The notes under the pieces: model-generated
Told to the model about the DNA's origin: nothing
The model's database searches: none
Seen by the model: the letters and a program-made list of their open reading frames with translations, nothing else
Made by a program: the position numbers and the translations under genes
Assembly: GCA_900554455.1 (NCBI GenBank)
Contig: USHT01000065.1
Span: forward strand, 1 to 6,795
Length of the DNA: 6,795 nt
Direction of reading: 5' to 3'
From: an uncultured Collinsella sp.
Lineage (GTDB): Bacteria > Actinomycetota > Coriobacteriia > Coriobacteriales > Coriobacteriaceae
In this document: piece after piece, positions 5,327 through 6,795 of the stretch
Layout: each line of letters starts with the position of its first letter
Position numbering within the stretch: the first letter of the stretch is position 1

Positions 5327-6795
5327 CTATTGCAGGTCCAGCTGGTCCAGGTATTCCTTGCCGTGCTCGGAGATATGGCGCTTGCGGCCCGCCTCGTCGT
5401 TGCCCAGCAACAGGTTGAACATGGTCTCCATCTTGGTGACGTCCTCGGGCTCCACCTTGATCAGGCGACGCGTCTCGGGGTTCATGGTGGTGAGCCACAT
5501 CATGTCCGGGTCGTTCTCGCCAAGACCCTTGGAGCGGTTGATGGAGCACTTTTGGTCGCCAATCTCCTTGAGGATGCCGTTCTTCTCGAGCTCGGTGTAG
5601 GCAAAGTAGGTCTTCTCTTTGCAGTTGATCTCGTAGAGCGGCGACTCGGCGATATACACGTAACCCTCGTCGATAAGTGTGGGCACCAGGCGGTAAAGCA
5701 TGGTGAGCACGAGCGTGCGGATGTGGTAACCGTCTACGTCGGCGTCCGTACAGATGATGACCTTGTTCCAGTTGAGGTTGTCCAGGTCAAAGGCACCAAG
5801 GTTCTTGATGCGCTTGTCTTTGATCTCCACGCCGCAGCCCAGCACGCGCATGAGGTCCATGATGATGTCGGACTTAAAGATGCGCGGATAATCCTCCTTC
5901 AGGCAGTTGAGGATCTTGCCGCGGACGGGCATGACGCCCTGGAACTCGGCATCGCGCGAGGTGCGAATGGCACCTGCTGCCGAGTCACCCTCTACGATGT
6001 AGATCTCGCATTCCTCCGGGTGCTTGCTGGAGCAGTCCGCAAGCTTTCCAGGTAAGGATAAGCCGTCAAGGACCGTCTTTCTTCTTGTTAAGTCTCTTGC
6101 CTTTCTCGCAGCAGCGCGGGCACGCTGGGCAAGAACGGATTTCTCGATGATCGTCTTTGCTACGGACGGATTCTGCTCGAGGAAATAGGTGAGCTGCTCA
6201 GATACCACGCTGTCAACAGCACCTCTCGCCTCGCTGTTTCCGAGCTTCTGCTTTGTCTGACCCTCAAACTGTGGCTCCTCGATCTTGACGCTGATGATAG
6301 CAGTCAGTCCCTCACGGATGTCTTCACCGGTGAGGGCCGGCTCGCTGTCCTTAAGGAGCTTGTTCTTTCTTCCGTAATCGTTGAATGTCTTTGTTAAGGC
6401 ATTTCTGAAACCGGTGAGGTGCGTTCCGCCTTCCGGTGTATTGATATTATTTACAAAGCTGTAAATATTCTCGGTATAAGAATCATTGTGCTGCATGGCA
6501 ACCTCCACCAGCACGTTGTCCTTCTTGCCCTCGCAGTAGATCACATTGTCGTAAAGCGGCACGTTACTGCGGTTTAAGTAGGTGACAAACTCCTTGATAC
6601 CGCCTTCATAGTGGAAGACTTTTTCCTTCTTGTCCTCGCGGTCATCTCTGAGAATGATCTTTAAATTCTTTGTAAGGAACGCCGTCTCGCGGAGACGGAT
6701 CTTTAAGGTATCATAGTCATAGACGGTCTCCTCAAAGATGGTCTTGTCCGGAAGGAACGTTACTTTTGTACCATGTTTATCTGACGGGCAGTCAC
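5327..6795 (-). CDS. parE: Type IIA DNA topoisomerase subunit B, partial; apparent GyrB/ParE mosaic (N-terminus beyond the right edge)
   Basis: The frame is open at the right edge (488 residues visible, numbered from the first full codon) and ends at TAG 5329-5327. The missing part is the GHKL ATPase domain. Present are the transducer domain with PEGGTH (120-125) and the QTK loop whose Lys181 contacts ATP, then TOPRIM with EGDSAAG (268-274, catalytic Glu268) and metal-binding TDADVDG (Asp350, 352, 354), then SKGLGE (421-426) and the tail. B subunits hydrolyse ATP to drive strand passage with subunit A. Residues after ~270 (SRDAEFQGVMPVRGKILNCL, KSDII, LGCGVEIK, MMWLTTMNPETRRLIKV) are typical of ParE-like proteins and match the downstream A subunit. 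Residues before ~248 (MQHNDSYTEN, TPEGGTHLTGFRNALTKTFN) read like clostridial GyrB. Their codons include AGA and TTA, unlike the CGC/CTG-biased left part. The visible start-like GTG at 6562 is internal, because homology continues upstream. The ParE name applies to the C-terminal half. Confidence 0.88.
   Translation of the reverse strand, partial: DCPSDKHGTKVTFLPDKTIFEETVYDYDTLKIRLRETAFLTKNLKIILRDDREDKKEKVFHYEGGIKEFVTYLNRSNVPLYDNVIYCEGKKDNVLVEVAMQHNDSYTENIYSFVNNINTPEGGTHLTGFRNALTKTFNDYGRKNKLLKDSEPALTGEDIREGLTAIISVKIEEPQFEGQTKQKLGNSEARGAVDSVVSEQLTYFLEQNPSVAKTIIEKSVLAQRARAAARKARDLTRRKTVLDGLSLPGKLADCSSKHPEECEIYIVEGDSAAGAIRTSRDAEFQGVMPVRGKILNCLKEDYPRIFKSDIIMDLMRVLGCGVEIKDKRIKNLGAFDLDNLNWNKVIICTDADVDGYHIRTLVLTMLYRLVPTLIDEGYVYIAESPLYEINCKEKTYFAYTELEKNGILKEIGDQKCSINRSKGLGENDPDMMWLTTMNPETRRLIKVEPEDVTKMETMFNLLLGNDEAGRKRHISEHGKEYLDQLDLQ
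5980..6055 (-). other. Probable junction between ParE-like and GyrB-like halves
   Basis: To the left, codons are CGC/CTG/GCC-rich, with GC near 57-58% on lines I counted. To the right, TTA leucine codons (6053-6055, 6059-6061, 6089-6091), AGA-AGA arginines and AT-rich lines (38-43% GC at 6361-6480 and 6661-6780) appear. The segment between encodes KLADC...EECEIYIVEGDSA, which is conserved in both GyrB and ParE. That makes it a natural site for homologous recombination or for an assembler to cross between two genomes. The exact breakpoint cannot be fixed by eye. Confidence 0.65.

Noticed and set aside
4994..6055. 353-codon plus-strand open frame
   Set aside because: It is antisense to both topoisomerase genes. 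Its end at the first TTA codon of the B subunit reflects the change in codon usage, not a real gene end.

Overview
The window looks like part of a Gram-positive, mid-to-high-GC gut bacterium, probably an actinobacterium of the Coriobacteriia (Collinsella-like). This rests on the roughly 57-60% GC of the topoisomerase genes (counted by hand on a few lines), a Pro-rich exported surface protein, and the style of the second type IIA topoisomerase. The assignment comes from memory of families, not from a search. The last ~750 bases (about 6050-6795) have a different codon style and resemble GyrB of Lachnospiraceae/Clostridia, so the window probably joins two ancestries.

Layout from left to right. 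1-740 (minus) is the N-terminal 246 codons of a secreted, probably wall-associated protein that runs off the left edge in a Lys-Pro-Glu-Pro tail. 741-1060 is a divergent intergenic region with two small hairpins. 1061-1591 (plus) is a small flavoprotein (NADPH-dependent FMN reductase / iron-sulfur flavoprotein family) with a four-cysteine cluster. 1592-1698 is a convergent gap almost filled by a 71-bp imperfect palindrome. 1699-2793 (minus) is an AAA-type P-loop ATPase with a C-terminal winged helix. Upstream of it lie three tandem 19-bp repeats and an AT-rich palindrome overlapping a likely promoter. A strong Rho-independent terminator (2955-3003) separates this gene from the next unit. 3041-5281 and 5327-6795 (minus) are the A and B subunits of a topoisomerase IV-like type IIA enzyme, in operon order B then A. 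The B subunit is open at the right edge.

How the genes relate: the two topoisomerase subunits would form one A2B2 enzyme that changes DNA topology by ATP-driven strand passage. The ATPase is a separate transcription unit, and its repeat-rich leader suggests autoregulation through its own DNA-binding domain. The flavoprotein and surface protein are divergent and have no evident functional link to the rest.

Two points deserve attention. First, the B subunit joins a GyrB-like N-terminal half to a ParE-like C-terminal half near 5980-6055, either by recombination or, more likely, by a metagenome assembly error. Second, the ATPase leader carries six helically phased TTTGC half-sites.
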